DNA from: Lachnospiraceae bacterium
Lineage (GTDB): Bacteria > Bacillota > Clostridia > Lachnospirales > Lachnospiraceae
NCBI GenBank assembly: GCA_900769175.1
Contig: CAAGFP010000071.1
Location: 1-34,766, forward strand
DNA: 34,766 nucleotides
Direction: 5' to 3'
A model generated the notes under the pieces. The model was not told where the DNA came from and searched no databases. It saw only the letters and a program-made list of their open reading frames with translations. A program made the translations under genes and the position numbers. Each line of letters begins with the position of its first letter. Position 1 is the first letter of the stretch. Of the stretch, positions 16,426-23,838 are shown piece by piece.

Positions 16426-18083
16426 CGTCCGGCACCTCCTCTCAGTGGAAGGATAAGCTCCCACTCGTCCTCGTCGGATATCGCTACGGAAGCCTCCGGC
16501 CACTCATTTCCGATTCGGCTCAGATTTTCCTTGCAGCCGACGGTTATGCGGATGCGAAGCACGCCGTTCACCGTGCAGACCCAAACTGCGCAGGAGGTAA
16601 TGCTGTCAAGCGCCGCTTCCACCGAGTCTTCAAAGAAGTCATAGGCTGCTGACGCAATCCTGCCGGGCAAAAAGTCCCGTCCCGTATCTACAAACACCGC
16701 ACAGTGCGCACCCATGGCTTTAAGGTAGCGGACGGATTCCTCCAAAGCGTTCCTTAGCTCCCCTTGGGGAACGTCAAATCCGTTCTGAATTGAAAGAGTA
16801 AGGTGCTTTTTGCGTTTTACATATCCGCCGAGAACGGCAATTCTGGACAAAATGGCATTGCCTTTTTCCTCGTCTCCTTCTGCCAGCTCGTATTCCTTCA
16901 TCAGCCGCGCAATGCGGTCGATCTGTTTCTGTGTAGATGCAGTCAGAAGGTCATACAGTCTGTTCTGTTCCGCGGTTAACTTTCTGTCTTTCTCCAGTAC
17001 ATACTCATGCCTGAGCATGGCGGTGCGTTCTTCCAGTTCTTCTTTTGCTTCGGTCAGTTCACGGCGCAGGTTTATAAGTTCGGATATGTCCTCCGTCCAT
17101 ACCGTGTATCCGCCTCCTATGGCAGCCGTGTGAAGCAGTTTTCCCTCGGACAGTGCTACAGGAGCATTAAGTGCCTGCTTTATCTGCTCCGCCGGCAGGG
17201 GCTCGGCAGAAGCGGAAGCGTAACGAACCTGAAAGTTATCGTCCACAATCTGTGCGCTGTTTCCGACGGAAGCAACAAACATTTCGTCATAACGAGTGTT
17301 TGTGGGGAGCAGTCCGCAATAGATGCAGCATTCCAGTACAGCGGCAAAGAGCAGCGAACACGCAGATGACAGGTCTCCTGCAAGAAATTTCGTAACAGGA
17401 TTCTCAACCATATAGGTAATAATATAGCAAATCGTCAGAACTAAGGCTGCAATCAACGGTGCGAATGCCCGGGGCTTGCGCTTTATTTTGCCGCCTGAAT
17501 ACATCACATAAAACGAAACCAACGTACACAGGGCAAACCAGCCGAACACCAAAAAGTATCCGGTTCCGTGACGGTAGTTGGCCGGTGAAAAATCATTCTG
17601 CGGAAAAGAAAAGGCAAATTCGTGAAGGTCGTTTGTCATAATCATCGCGAAAAGCAGAACCGCCGGTATATACAGCAGTTTAACCTGCCACTTCAGCTTG
17701 TAGTCCTCCGTTTTTCCGATAAACAGGGAGGCAAACAGCATATACAGAGGAATCCCGACCAGCGGCAGGTAATACAGATACCAGAGATACCTGATGGCAT
17801 TTACATCAGTAAAAATGTAATACTTCATAACCTTAAAGTTCAGCCAAAGGGCCATCAGGGCGACAATGCCGCACAGATAGCGCCGAGCCTGCTTCTGAAC
17901 CACTCTCCGGTACAAAGAAAAGCCCCATGCCGTAATCAGCCCGATATGGAGCACAGGGCGGATAAAGTCAGTGAACAGCACATCATCGGAGGTGTTCTGA
18001 TTGTTGACAAGGCGTATTACAGCTGCTGTCAAAACGATTACGGACACTGCGATCCAAACGACTTTTTTGTTCTTTGCTTTCAC
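16422..18083 (-). CDS. Multi-pass membrane sensor, degenerate histidine kinase-like
   Basis: The 553-residue protein begins with about seven to eight membrane helices in the first 260 residues, like the seven-helix N-terminal domain of many clostridial kinases. A short PAS-like segment (NSAQIVDDNFQVRYASASAEP) and a coiled coil of Glu/Arg heptads (LRRELTEAKEELEERTAML) follow, then a C-terminal ATPase-like fold. No H-box with His is visible: the expected position reads LSRIAVLGGYVKRKKHLTL. The ATP-binding glycine boxes are weak, so it may sense or scaffold without phosphorylating. The start is GTG 18083, with AAAGGAG upstream. It is the first gene of a three-gene operon with a complete kinase and regulator, which suggests an auxiliary sensor. 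Confidence 0.72.
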   Translation of the reverse strand: MKAKNKKVVWIAVSVIVLTAAVIRLVNNQNTSDDVLFTDFIRPVLHIGLITAWGFSLYRRVVQKQARRYLCGIVALMALWLNFKVMKYYIFTDVNAIRYLWYLYYLPLVGIPLYMLFASLFIGKTEDYKLKWQVKLLYIPAVLLFAMIMTNDLHEFAFSFPQNDFSPANYRHGTGYFLVFGWFALCTLVSFYVMYSGGKIKRKPRAFAPLIAALVLTICYIITYMVENPVTKFLAGDLSSACSLLFAAVLECCIYCGLLPTNTRYDEMFVASVGNSAQIVDDNFQVRYASASAEPLPAEQIKQALNAPVALSEGKLLHTAAIGGGYTVWTEDISELINLRRELTEAKEELEERTAMLRHEYVLEKDRKLTAEQNRLYDLLTASTQKQIDRIARLMKEYELAEGDEEKGNAILSRIAVLGGYVKRKKHLTLSIQNGFDVPQGELRNALEESVRYLKAMGAHCAVFVDTGRDFLPGRIASAAYDFFEDSVEAALDSITSCAVWVCTVNGVLRIRITVGCKENLSRIGNEWPEASVAISDEDEWELILPLRGGAGR

Positions 18084-18125
18084 TTGCCGTGCTCCTTTCC
18101 GTGTATTTTTTTAATATATATAAAA

Positions 18126-18154
18126 CTTATAGCATAGATCGAAGTAATATTCAA
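18126..18154 (-). promoter_or_regulatory. Promoter of the sensor/two-component operon
   Basis: On the minus strand, TTGAAT (complement of 18149-18154) and TATAAG (complement of 18126-18131) are spaced 17 bases apart. TG-C before the -10 box makes it an extended -10 type. It is about 40 bases upstream of GTG 18083. Confidence 0.6.
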
Positions 18155-18320
18155 TCCCGTGATTACATACAGCTTTTGATTTTTCTCATTAATCGGCAAC
18201 ATTTTTTGTTTATGGAACGGATATGGAACTGCCGGCGGCCCATTTTGGAACAGAATATCGGTATACTGTACACCGACAGGCAGCCGCAGGCTGCAAAAAA
18301 ATAATCGGAGGCGCATTTTT

Positions 18321-18542
18321 ATGTATTTTGACGCTATTGCTGAAATCGTTTCGGAACGCACGGGCTGTGATATCTCTGACGTAAAACCGGAGAGCAGATT
18401 TTCCGAGCTCGGTATCGACTCACTTGATACGGTTGAGCTTCCAATGAATCTCGAAGACGAAATCGGTATAGAAATCGAGTTGGATCAGAAGGTGGAAACC
18501 ATTGACGCTCCGGATAAATTCATCCGGAGCAAGCAAGGTTAA
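18321..18542 (+). CDS. Acyl carrier protein
   Basis: This 73-residue acidic protein is an acyl carrier protein. The phosphopantetheine attachment Ser lies in ELGIDSLDTVEL (Ser near residue 38), flanked by the usual helices, with the third helix region ETIDAPDKFI. It would carry fatty-acyl or other acyl chains after modification by a PPTase. CGGAGG at 18308-18313 precedes ATG 18321. It stands alone, without fatty-acid synthesis genes beside it, so it may be a secondary ACP serving a specialised pathway. Its stop is only a few codons before an integrase remnant, so the locus may be a rearrangement border. Confidence 0.85.
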   Translation: MYFDAIAEIVSERTGCDISDVKPESRFSELGIDSLDTVELPMNLEDEIGIEIELDQKVETIDAPDKFIRSKQG

Positions 18543-18555
18543 TGCTTATGATAAA

Positions 18556-18975
18556 TTCGGTATGGACGTGAAAACGCTCTCGGCAACCATAGGCCGTGTG
18601 TCCTCGGCAACCACGCTGGATATTTACAGCCATATCACCGATACCATGCAAAGGCAGGCGGCGGTGCATATCGACCGCAAAATCGGCGGCACAGACGCCC
18701 GTATGCCGACAGAAAAGCGTGAGGAAAGGAAAGATACCGCCCCGATCGAATTCATGCCGTACAAGCCCAAAACACGCAAGCCGGGAACGGGCTGTGTCAC
18801 CATGATTAACGACAACCTGTATGAGGGACGGTACACGCCGACCAATGCCTACGGCAAGCGGGAAAGCCACAACATCTACGCGAAAACAAGAGAAGAATGT
18901 GAAGAAAAGCTCGCGGAAATGATTGCAGAGGTTAAGGCACAAATCAAGGCGGGAAAAGAGAAAATGACAGGGTGA
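18556..18975 (+). pseudogene. Tyrosine recombinase (integrase) C-terminal remnant
   Basis: The frame encodes the C-terminal end of a phage/Tn-type tyrosine recombinase: GMDVKTLSATIG followed by VSSATTLDIYSHITDTM, in which the Tyr of TLDIYSH is the catalytic nucleophile. A basic tail follows that carries a Gly-rich CVTMINDNLYEGRYTPTNAYGK segment. The catalytic N-terminal three quarters are absent. The conserved His just before VSSATT (usually GHVSS) is Arg here. No start codon with a ribosome site fits the family, and the frame begins inside the ACP gene. It is a dead relic of a mobile element. A perfect hairpin at 18966-18994 overlaps its stop. Confidence 0.8.
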
Positions 18976-18994
18976 CCGAAACAGTCACCCTGTC
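18966..18994 (+). terminator. Hairpin ending the integrase remnant
   Basis: GACAGGGTGAC (18966-18976) pairs perfectly with GTCACCCTGTC (18984-18994) around a seven-base loop, followed by AAAATTTG. The integrase stop lies inside the left arm. Confidence 0.6.
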
Positions 18995-19042
18995 AAAATT
19001 TGAGGTGCAGTAGACAAAGAATAGGATGCTTGTGATATTAAG

Positions 19043-19300
19043 TCATGTCCCGTGTTGTATAACCGTATGCACTGATTTTCTTTTGCAGTTCATAAAAACG
19101 ATGGTATGCGGAATGCTTCGAAAAAACTCCGCAATACGATTTCGCTTCAAAAACTGAACATCGGTCGTAAACGGAGCGGTGTAAAATGTGAAGGAAAGCG
19201 ATGTGCTGTCCCTTTCCCCGATGTACCTTCCGCTTCCGCCGTTCACCTTGTGATAATGATAGGCGCATTCTTTAAAATTGATAAACTGTCCGTTCTTCAG
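19043..19300 (-). CDS. Possible 85-residue protein at the end of the RiPP operon (CTG start)
   Basis: An open frame runs from just after an in-frame TAG near 19330 to TGA 19043-19045. It is rich in Phe, Tyr and His with a coding-like composition (NGQFINFKECAYHYHKVNGG, RYIGERDSTSLSFTFYTAPF, IAEFFRSIPHTIVFMNCK). The HprK stop is CTGA (19300-19297), so a CTG start overlapping that stop like an ATGA would give an 85-residue product. A GTG at 19246 would give 67 residues. I do not recognise the family. It could be a small partner of the RiPP operon or the tail of a frameshifted gene. Start choice is uncertain. Confidence 0.35.
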   Translation of the reverse strand: MKNGQFINFKECAYHYHKVNGGSGRYIGERDSTSLSFTFYTAPFTTDVQFLKRNRIAEFFRSIPHTIVFMNCKRKSVHTVIQHGT

Positions 19301-20148
19301 AGAAATTCCGCTTGCCGAAATGCCGGGTATCCGCTAATGTTGTTGCAAAGGAGCATTTGAACCCGCATCGGATCCTCGACGGTATGCAGGACAAGCCGCT
19401 CGGACCTGTCTCTAAGAAAAAACACGTTTTTCAGTTCGTAGGGCTGTTCGTATTTACGGTCCCATATACCGTCGTTCACGAGATAAAAATTTTTCCCGTT
19501 GGAAGCGCGGAAAACGGGTCGTGCGTCGAGCGTTTCTGCCTTTAGGATGGGCAGCGAGGGGAAGCAACAGGTGACCTCGCCCGGAAGCAGACGAATTGTG
19601 TCGTCGCTGTAAAAGCCGTATGCAAGGCCACAGTCTTTCATTACGGCTTGCAGAATCGTGCTTTTACCCGCTCTTTTTTTGCCGCAAAAGGCAGTCACTC
19701 GGTTGCCGCTGCAAACCGAAGAGGCATGAAGTAAAATACCCAATTGATTCACAACGATATATAAGGACATCGGTACATTCATAAACGTCTCGATAAAAGC
19801 GTTTATATCAGTATAATGCACCTCCATATAACCGTTCCCGATTTTATAACAGCATCCGGGTATATGGTAAACATAATATGAAAAATTGCCTTGGACAAAG
19901 CTGTCCGCGGCAATTTTGCCCGGGGCAATTCTGTCTCGGGCCGATCGGTCTGCGTCAAGCTGACCTTTGGATATTTTTGTGACCCCATATGCATATGTAC
20001 AGGCATTGCGTGTTACGGTCAGCTTCATCATATGGGCGAAGGAACAGGCTTCGGACCGCTCGGGAAGGGGGATGGAATAAAGCCCTGGAATATCGAACGG
20101 TGCTTCGGCTTGCACAAGAATTCCATACAAAGGGAACAGATGCGTCAT
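19297..20148 (-). CDS. HPr kinase-like P-loop protein of a RiPP operon
   Basis: The 283-residue protein has the C-terminal layout of HPr kinase/phosphorylase. LLHASSV (H141 region) is followed by the P-loop GKKRAGKST (156-164) and an acidic YSDDTIRL segment (about 180-187). The N-terminal half (1-120) is unlike HPr kinases and contains no HPr-binding signature. HprK-like proteins of this sort occur in RiPP and radical SAM peptide clusters, where they may phosphorylate a peptide or partner; this function is inference. The ATG at 20148 overlaps the ABC transporter stop (ATGA), so it is translationally coupled to the exporter. It is the third enzyme gene of the operon that begins with the Cys-rich precursor. 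Confidence 0.7.
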   Translation of the reverse strand: MTHLFPLYGILVQAEAPFDIPGLYSIPLPERSEACSFAHMMKLTVTRNACTYAYGVTKISKGQLDADRSARDRIAPGKIAADSFVQGNFSYYVYHIPGCCYKIGNGYMEVHYTDINAFIETFMNVPMSLYIVVNQLGILLHASSVCSGNRVTAFCGKKRAGKSTILQAVMKDCGLAYGFYSDDTIRLLPGEVTCCFPSLPILKAETLDARPVFRASNGKNFYLVNDGIWDRKYEQPYELKNVFFLRDRSERLVLHTVEDPMRVQMLLCNNISGYPAFRQAEFL

Positions 20149-21965
20149 ACGTCTCCCGCCTCCTTTGCGGCTACGGATTTGTCCTCGCCCGTCTTAAAAT
20201 ATTTTTTGATATATTCGTCGTAAAACAGCTTGTAGGATGCGTTGTTCTTCAATAGTGCTTCGTGTGAACCGTTGGCAATCAAGCGGCCGTTTTTCATATA
20301 TAGAATCGTTTTCACATGCGGCGCGATTTTTAGCGAATGGGAAATGAGAATGACGGTTCTTTTATCATTTAGGACAAGGTCATAGAACGAATTCTCGCTT
20401 TTCAGGTCGACGTTATTCAGCGGCTCGTCGAGCAGTAGCAGTTCGCTGCCGCGCTTGCAGAAAGCGCGGATGATGGCCAGCTTTTGCAGCTCGCCGCCGG
20501 AAAGGTCGGTGTAGTCGTCGCAGTATTCGCCTTTAATTCCGGTTTCATATCCGCTTTTCAACGCTTCGATACGATTCTTTAACTCAAACCGTTCGATTAG
20601 GGTTTTCGCATCTGTTTCTGTCTGCCCGTCGCTGTCAAACATAGTCATATTGTCGCGTATGGAAAAGGGAAACATGTAATAGTCCTGGAACAAAACCGCG
20701 AACAGGCGGCGGACATCCTGTGTTTTGTAGTCGCTTAACCGCTTGCCGTTGATGAAAATTTCGCCTTCCGTCGGGGTATAAACGCCGCAGAGCAGCTTCA
20801 TCAGCGTGGATTTTCCCGAGCCGTTCAGCCCGATAATCATTGTAGTCTCCGAACGATTCAGATTGAAGCTGACATCCTGCAGGGCGTAATCCTCGGCGTT
20901 TTCGTACCGAAAGCTGACATGTCGGAATTCAATGGACGTAAAATGCGTAAGCGGCTCACCGAGCGTCGGCTCCGGCTCGCAGATCGCTTTGTTGTCCAAA
21001 TACTGATAATAATCGCTTACCCATAACTGTATGTTGTTGAGGCTTGGGATGAACGCCAGCAGTGCGGTCAAGGACTGCTTGAGCTGTTCGTACAGCGCGA
21101 CGAACACGAAATACTCGCTGACGGTAATATCTCCCCTATATACGAAGTAGCCGAACAGAACCATGGAAACAATCGGTGCAGACTCGGTGAGAATGCCGCC
21201 GACGAGCTGTAACCTCGACGCTTTCGTGTAATACTTCTTATGAATCCGGCGCCGTGTCTCCATCGTTGTGTAGAGCCGGTTCATCACCGGCTCGACGGCA
21301 TCGTACATTTTAATGTCGCGCAGTGAATTGTACTGATAAAAGATGCGTCCCAGAATCTGCATCTTTCGGTCCGTATCGCGCTTGGCTTTTTGTTCTTCTA
21401 TGTTCAAATTGTTGACACGTATGGAAAGCCAGATGTCCAATGCGATGGGGACAAGGGTGAAGAAAGCGAACAGGATGTTGATGCTCGACAGGAGGCCGAT
21501 AATCGCAATGACCGTGGTGCCCTGATTAAACAATAAACCAAAAGAGCCGACGATCGATGAGGCTGCCTTTTCCAGATTGGCTTCACGCATCGAATAGTCG
21601 TTATAAAATCGTCTCTCTTCCAAATGCTGCTGTCGGACTGAGAATGTGTGCGCAAACAGCGTGCTGACAAAATGATGGATGCGCCCAAGATTCCTGTCTT
21701 CCATCGGGATGCCTATAAGTTGTCCGACTGTATTGAAAATTACGATCAGCGCAAAAAATGTCGCAATCGCACTGACGGCAAGTGTTAGATCGTGGGTGGA
21801 AATGCCGTCAATAAAAAATTTCGGAAGATAGGTCGTTCCCACTGTGGCGACTGCCAGCACAATACCGACAACGGCAGATAAGAAAAAGGAAAGTTTATCA
21901 ACCCGAAGGACGTCTTTAAGAAACCGTCGCAGATACCGGGGCTTCGTCCCAGGTTTTACAGTCAT
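20145..21965 (-). CDS. ABC transporter, fused permease and ATPase (peptide exporter)
   Basis: This 606-residue half-transporter has an N-terminal six-helix transmembrane domain (about 28-310) and a C-terminal ATPase. Walker A is GLNGSGKST at about 379-387, the signature LSGGE at about 488-492, Walker B LLLLDEP at about 509-515, and the switch His in LISHS near 543. Such type I exporters secrete modified peptides. There is no peptidase C39 domain, so a leader would have to be removed by another protein. The start is ATG 21965, with AAAGGG about ten bases upstream. TTG 21971 is less likely. It overlaps the radical SAM gene by 50 bases and the HprK-like gene by 4. Confidence 0.88.
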   Translation of the reverse strand: MTVKPGTKPRYLRRFLKDVLRVDKLSFFLSAVVGIVLAVATVGTTYLPKFFIDGISTHDLTLAVSAIATFFALIVIFNTVGQLIGIPMEDRNLGRIHHFVSTLFAHTFSVRQQHLEERRFYNDYSMREANLEKAASSIVGSFGLLFNQGTTVIAIIGLLSSINILFAFFTLVPIALDIWLSIRVNNLNIEEQKAKRDTDRKMQILGRIFYQYNSLRDIKMYDAVEPVMNRLYTTMETRRRIHKKYYTKASRLQLVGGILTESAPIVSMVLFGYFVYRGDITVSEYFVFVALYEQLKQSLTALLAFIPSLNNIQLWVSDYYQYLDNKAICEPEPTLGEPLTHFTSIEFRHVSFRYENAEDYALQDVSFNLNRSETTMIIGLNGSGKSTLMKLLCGVYTPTEGEIFINGKRLSDYKTQDVRRLFAVLFQDYYMFPFSIRDNMTMFDSDGQTETDAKTLIERFELKNRIEALKSGYETGIKGEYCDDYTDLSGGELQKLAIIRAFCKRGSELLLLDEPLNNVDLKSENSFYDLVLNDKRTVILISHSLKIAPHVKTILYMKNGRLIANGSHEALLKNNASYKLFYDEYIKKYFKTGEDKSVAAKEAGDV

Positions 21966-23262
21966 ATTCAATCAGCCCTTTCATATTCGTTTTTTCCTTG
22001 ATACACTTGATTGTTTTGTCGGCTACGACAGAATAAGGGCATCCCATGCCGTAACAAAGCGGCAGATATGTGCAGGCCAAGCACCCCTTTTCACGCATCA
22101 GTTCGTAATCGGGCGTGCAGAACATAAAATTGTACGCTTCGTTGAAGTCGAATCTGCCCTTTGCAATCGAGCCGATTACCGCATATCGGTTTTCGGGATT
22201 GGGGGTCAGAGAGCATTTCTGAATGTCGCCGTTGACGTTGATAAAAAAGGAGCGCGCGTCGCCGGCATAGCAGATTTGGGAGAACAAATTCAATCGGTTG
22301 ATATAGAACCCGCTTCGCAAATGCGCGTCGGTCATCGCTTTTAATATAACCGAGGAGGCGGACAGCAGCAGCGAATCGTCCAAAATCTCGATGTCGGCGT
22401 CGCCCTCACCGCCCCAGCGCTTAATGGGATAAAAGAAAATCTGGAACTTTTCGGAGTTGAAGTTTTCGTATAAAAAGGACAGATATGCTTCGAGATACGA
22501 GAGCAGCTCAAAATTATAATTTGCGCGTAAAAGAATGTGTGCTTTGCCCGCCGAAGTCTTAATGTCCAGCAGATTGCCGACGATGACAGACCAGGTGTCC
22601 TCACCTTGACGCAAGCTCGCTCTCAGCTTATTGTGTGTTTCCCGGAAGCCGTCGACCGTAACTTGAAAGCGAATAAAGCCGAGACTGCACAGAGTTTCGT
22701 ATCGTTCCCCGGTTAGATAATACCCGTTTGTGGTGGCGGTATATTGATATAGGATTTCATTTTGTTCGCACCATCGGTTCAAGTCCTTGGTGAAATCAAG
22801 AAGCCGCTCATACAGCAGCAGCGGTTCCCCACCGTACCATTCGATAATGAGCCGCTTGAAACCGTAGCGTTCTTTGTAATCGGCGATTGCGTTTAAGAGG
22901 TTGGCTTGAAAAGCGTCATCTATGGTCAGCGACGACGCGTGGTTTTCGTAGCAGTAAACGCATCTGAAATTGCAGGCTGTTGTCGTGACGACGATCAGAC
23001 GCAACGTATCATCGACGGTATCCTTATAATTCAACATGCCGAAAGCCAGCTTGGCTTCATTCAAAATTTCGTCAGCACAGAAGGGTTTCAGTTCTTCTGA
23101 GATTTCTTCTTCCGGCAGCAGTTCTCCGGCCAGGAGGCGCTCAATCTGTGCGGTGTATTTCTCTTCATCGGCAAAGCCCTTAATGCTTCTAAGAGAGTTA
23201 TACAGCCAATAGCCGCCGTTGATGTGCAGGGCGCTTGTAAATTGGGACAACTTGTATTTCAT
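21916..23262 (-). CDS. Radical SAM/SPASM peptide maturase
   Basis: This 448-residue protein has an N-terminal RiPP-recognition-like region (1-90). The radical SAM core is marked by the CxxxCxxC cluster C97-x3-C101-x2-C104 (ACNFRCVYCYE), with the GGEPLL glycine-rich SAM site near 137-143. A C-terminal SPASM domain with extra iron-sulfur cysteines (GCLACTYLPLCYGMGCPYS plus two downstream Cys) completes the layout. Such enzymes install thioether or other crosslinks in Cys-rich precursors (sactipeptide/ranthipeptide type). AAGGGAG precedes ATG 23262 with good spacing; an upstream frame extension to 23379 overlaps the intergenic hairpin and was rejected. It lies 95 bases after the precursor and overlaps the exporter gene, so the products clearly work together. 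Confidence 0.88.
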   Translation of the reverse strand: MKYKLSQFTSALHINGGYWLYNSLRSIKGFADEEKYTAQIERLLAGELLPEEEISEELKPFCADEILNEAKLAFGMLNYKDTVDDTLRLIVVTTTACNFRCVYCYENHASSLTIDDAFQANLLNAIADYKERYGFKRLIIEWYGGEPLLLYERLLDFTKDLNRWCEQNEILYQYTATTNGYYLTGERYETLCSLGFIRFQVTVDGFRETHNKLRASLRQGEDTWSVIVGNLLDIKTSAGKAHILLRANYNFELLSYLEAYLSFLYENFNSEKFQIFFYPIKRWGGEGDADIEILDDSLLLSASSVILKAMTDAHLRSGFYINRLNLFSQICYAGDARSFFINVNGDIQKCSLTPNPENRYAVIGSIAKGRFDFNEAYNFMFCTPDYELMREKGCLACTYLPLCYGMGCPYSVVADKTIKCIKEKTNMKGLIEYDCKTWDEAPVSATVS

Positions 23263-23310
23263 AACGAACTCCCTTATATTATGTGTATACGGATTTTGTA
23301 TCGGTTGGTC

Positions 23311-23331
23311 GGGGGACGTCTTCCGTCCCCC
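23311..23331 (-). promoter_or_regulatory. Hairpin between precursor and maturase genes
   Basis: GGGGGACG (23311-23318) pairs with CGTCCCCC (23324-23331) around a five-base loop. It is a strong GC stem with no T-run downstream on the minus strand, so it is not a standard terminator. Its position between the short precursor and the maturase suggests stabilisation of the precursor mRNA end or partial attenuation. Confidence 0.55.
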
Positions 23332-23357
23332 TCCTCTCCGATTTTTGCGAACCGACG

Positions 23358-23519
23358 CTAACAGCTGCCCTGGGTGCAATTCCCGATCGTGGGACAGTTG
23401 GTCTGCGTGGTTCCGCCGCCTGAGCAGTTGATTGCCGTTTTTACTATGGTACAGACTTTTCCGTCGCCAACGGATAACGGTGTAACTGTTGGCGCAGGCA
23501 AACCGAAATACAGTTTCAC
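23358..23519 (-). CDS. Cys-rich RiPP precursor peptide (53 aa)
   Basis: A 53-residue frame with GTG 23519 as the only plausible start is preceded by AAGGGAGG (23527-23534) at a spacing of seven bases. The in-frame TGA lies just upstream. The N-terminal leader-like part (1-22) reads MKLYFGLPAPTVTPLSVGDG followed by KV. The C-terminal core has five cysteines at 23, 32, 42, 48 and 53 with Gly, Thr, Asn and Ser between them (CTIVKTAINC, GGGTTQTNC, GNCTQGSC). It lies directly upstream of the radical SAM maturase, the exporter and the HprK-like gene, under its own promoter. The number and spacing of the Cys suggest thioether crosslinking; the exact product class cannot be told from sequence. Confidence 0.8.
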   Translation of the reverse strand: MKLYFGLPAPTVTPLSVGDGKVCTIVKTAINCSGGGTTQTNCPTIGNCTQGSC

Positions 23520-23570
23520 TTCAAAGCCTCCCTTCTGTAAAAATCAATAATGCATTCGTATTTTATATAA

Positions 23571-23599
23571 AGTTTATAAAATAAAGCCCAAATTGTCAA
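23571..23599 (-). promoter_or_regulatory. Promoter of the RiPP operon
   Basis: On the minus strand, a perfect TTGACA -35 box (complement of 23594-23599) is followed 17 bases later by TAAACT (complement of 23571-23576), four of six matches. It lies about 50 bases upstream of the precursor GTG, in an AT-rich divergent region. Confidence 0.65.
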
Positions 23600-23644
23600 G
23601 ATAAATCATATAAAATGTAAGATATTAATAGAGGAGCAAGGCGT

Positions 23645-23836
23645 TTGGTGCATATCTGCAAGGTGTTAATTTATGAGCAAAATCGTATCGTTAAAGCGGA
23701 GGCGTTTGTTGGTGAAACGGAATACTCTGTGATTTACTGGAAATATGACACATATGGAAATCTGATTGAACAAAAAGAACTGAATGCCGCCAGAACCCCC
23801 GTTTCCACAACCACGTATACGTGGATTGTCGAATAG
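23645..23836 (+). CDS. Small ORF, YD-repeat-like tail
   Basis: A 63-residue frame starts at TTG 23645 or GTG 23648, with GAGGAG at 23631-23636. The middle contains YWKYDTYGNLIEQKEL, a pattern like YD/Rhs repeat units, and the rest is Thr-rich. It ends two bases before the lipoprotein ATG 23839, so it is probably translated with it. The function is unknown. It could be a remnant of an Rhs-like protein or a small partner of the lipoprotein. It runs divergently from the RiPP operon, so a role in immunity to the product is possible but is only inference. Confidence 0.45.
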   Translation: MVHICKVLIYEQNRIVKAEAFVGETEYSVIYWKYDTYGNLIEQKELNAARTPVSTTTYTWIVE

Positions 23837-23838
23837 CT

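Noticed and set aside
18074..18304. 76-residue plus-strand frame before the ACP gene
   Set aside because: It covers the divergent promoter of the sensor operon, has no ribosome site and no homology pattern.
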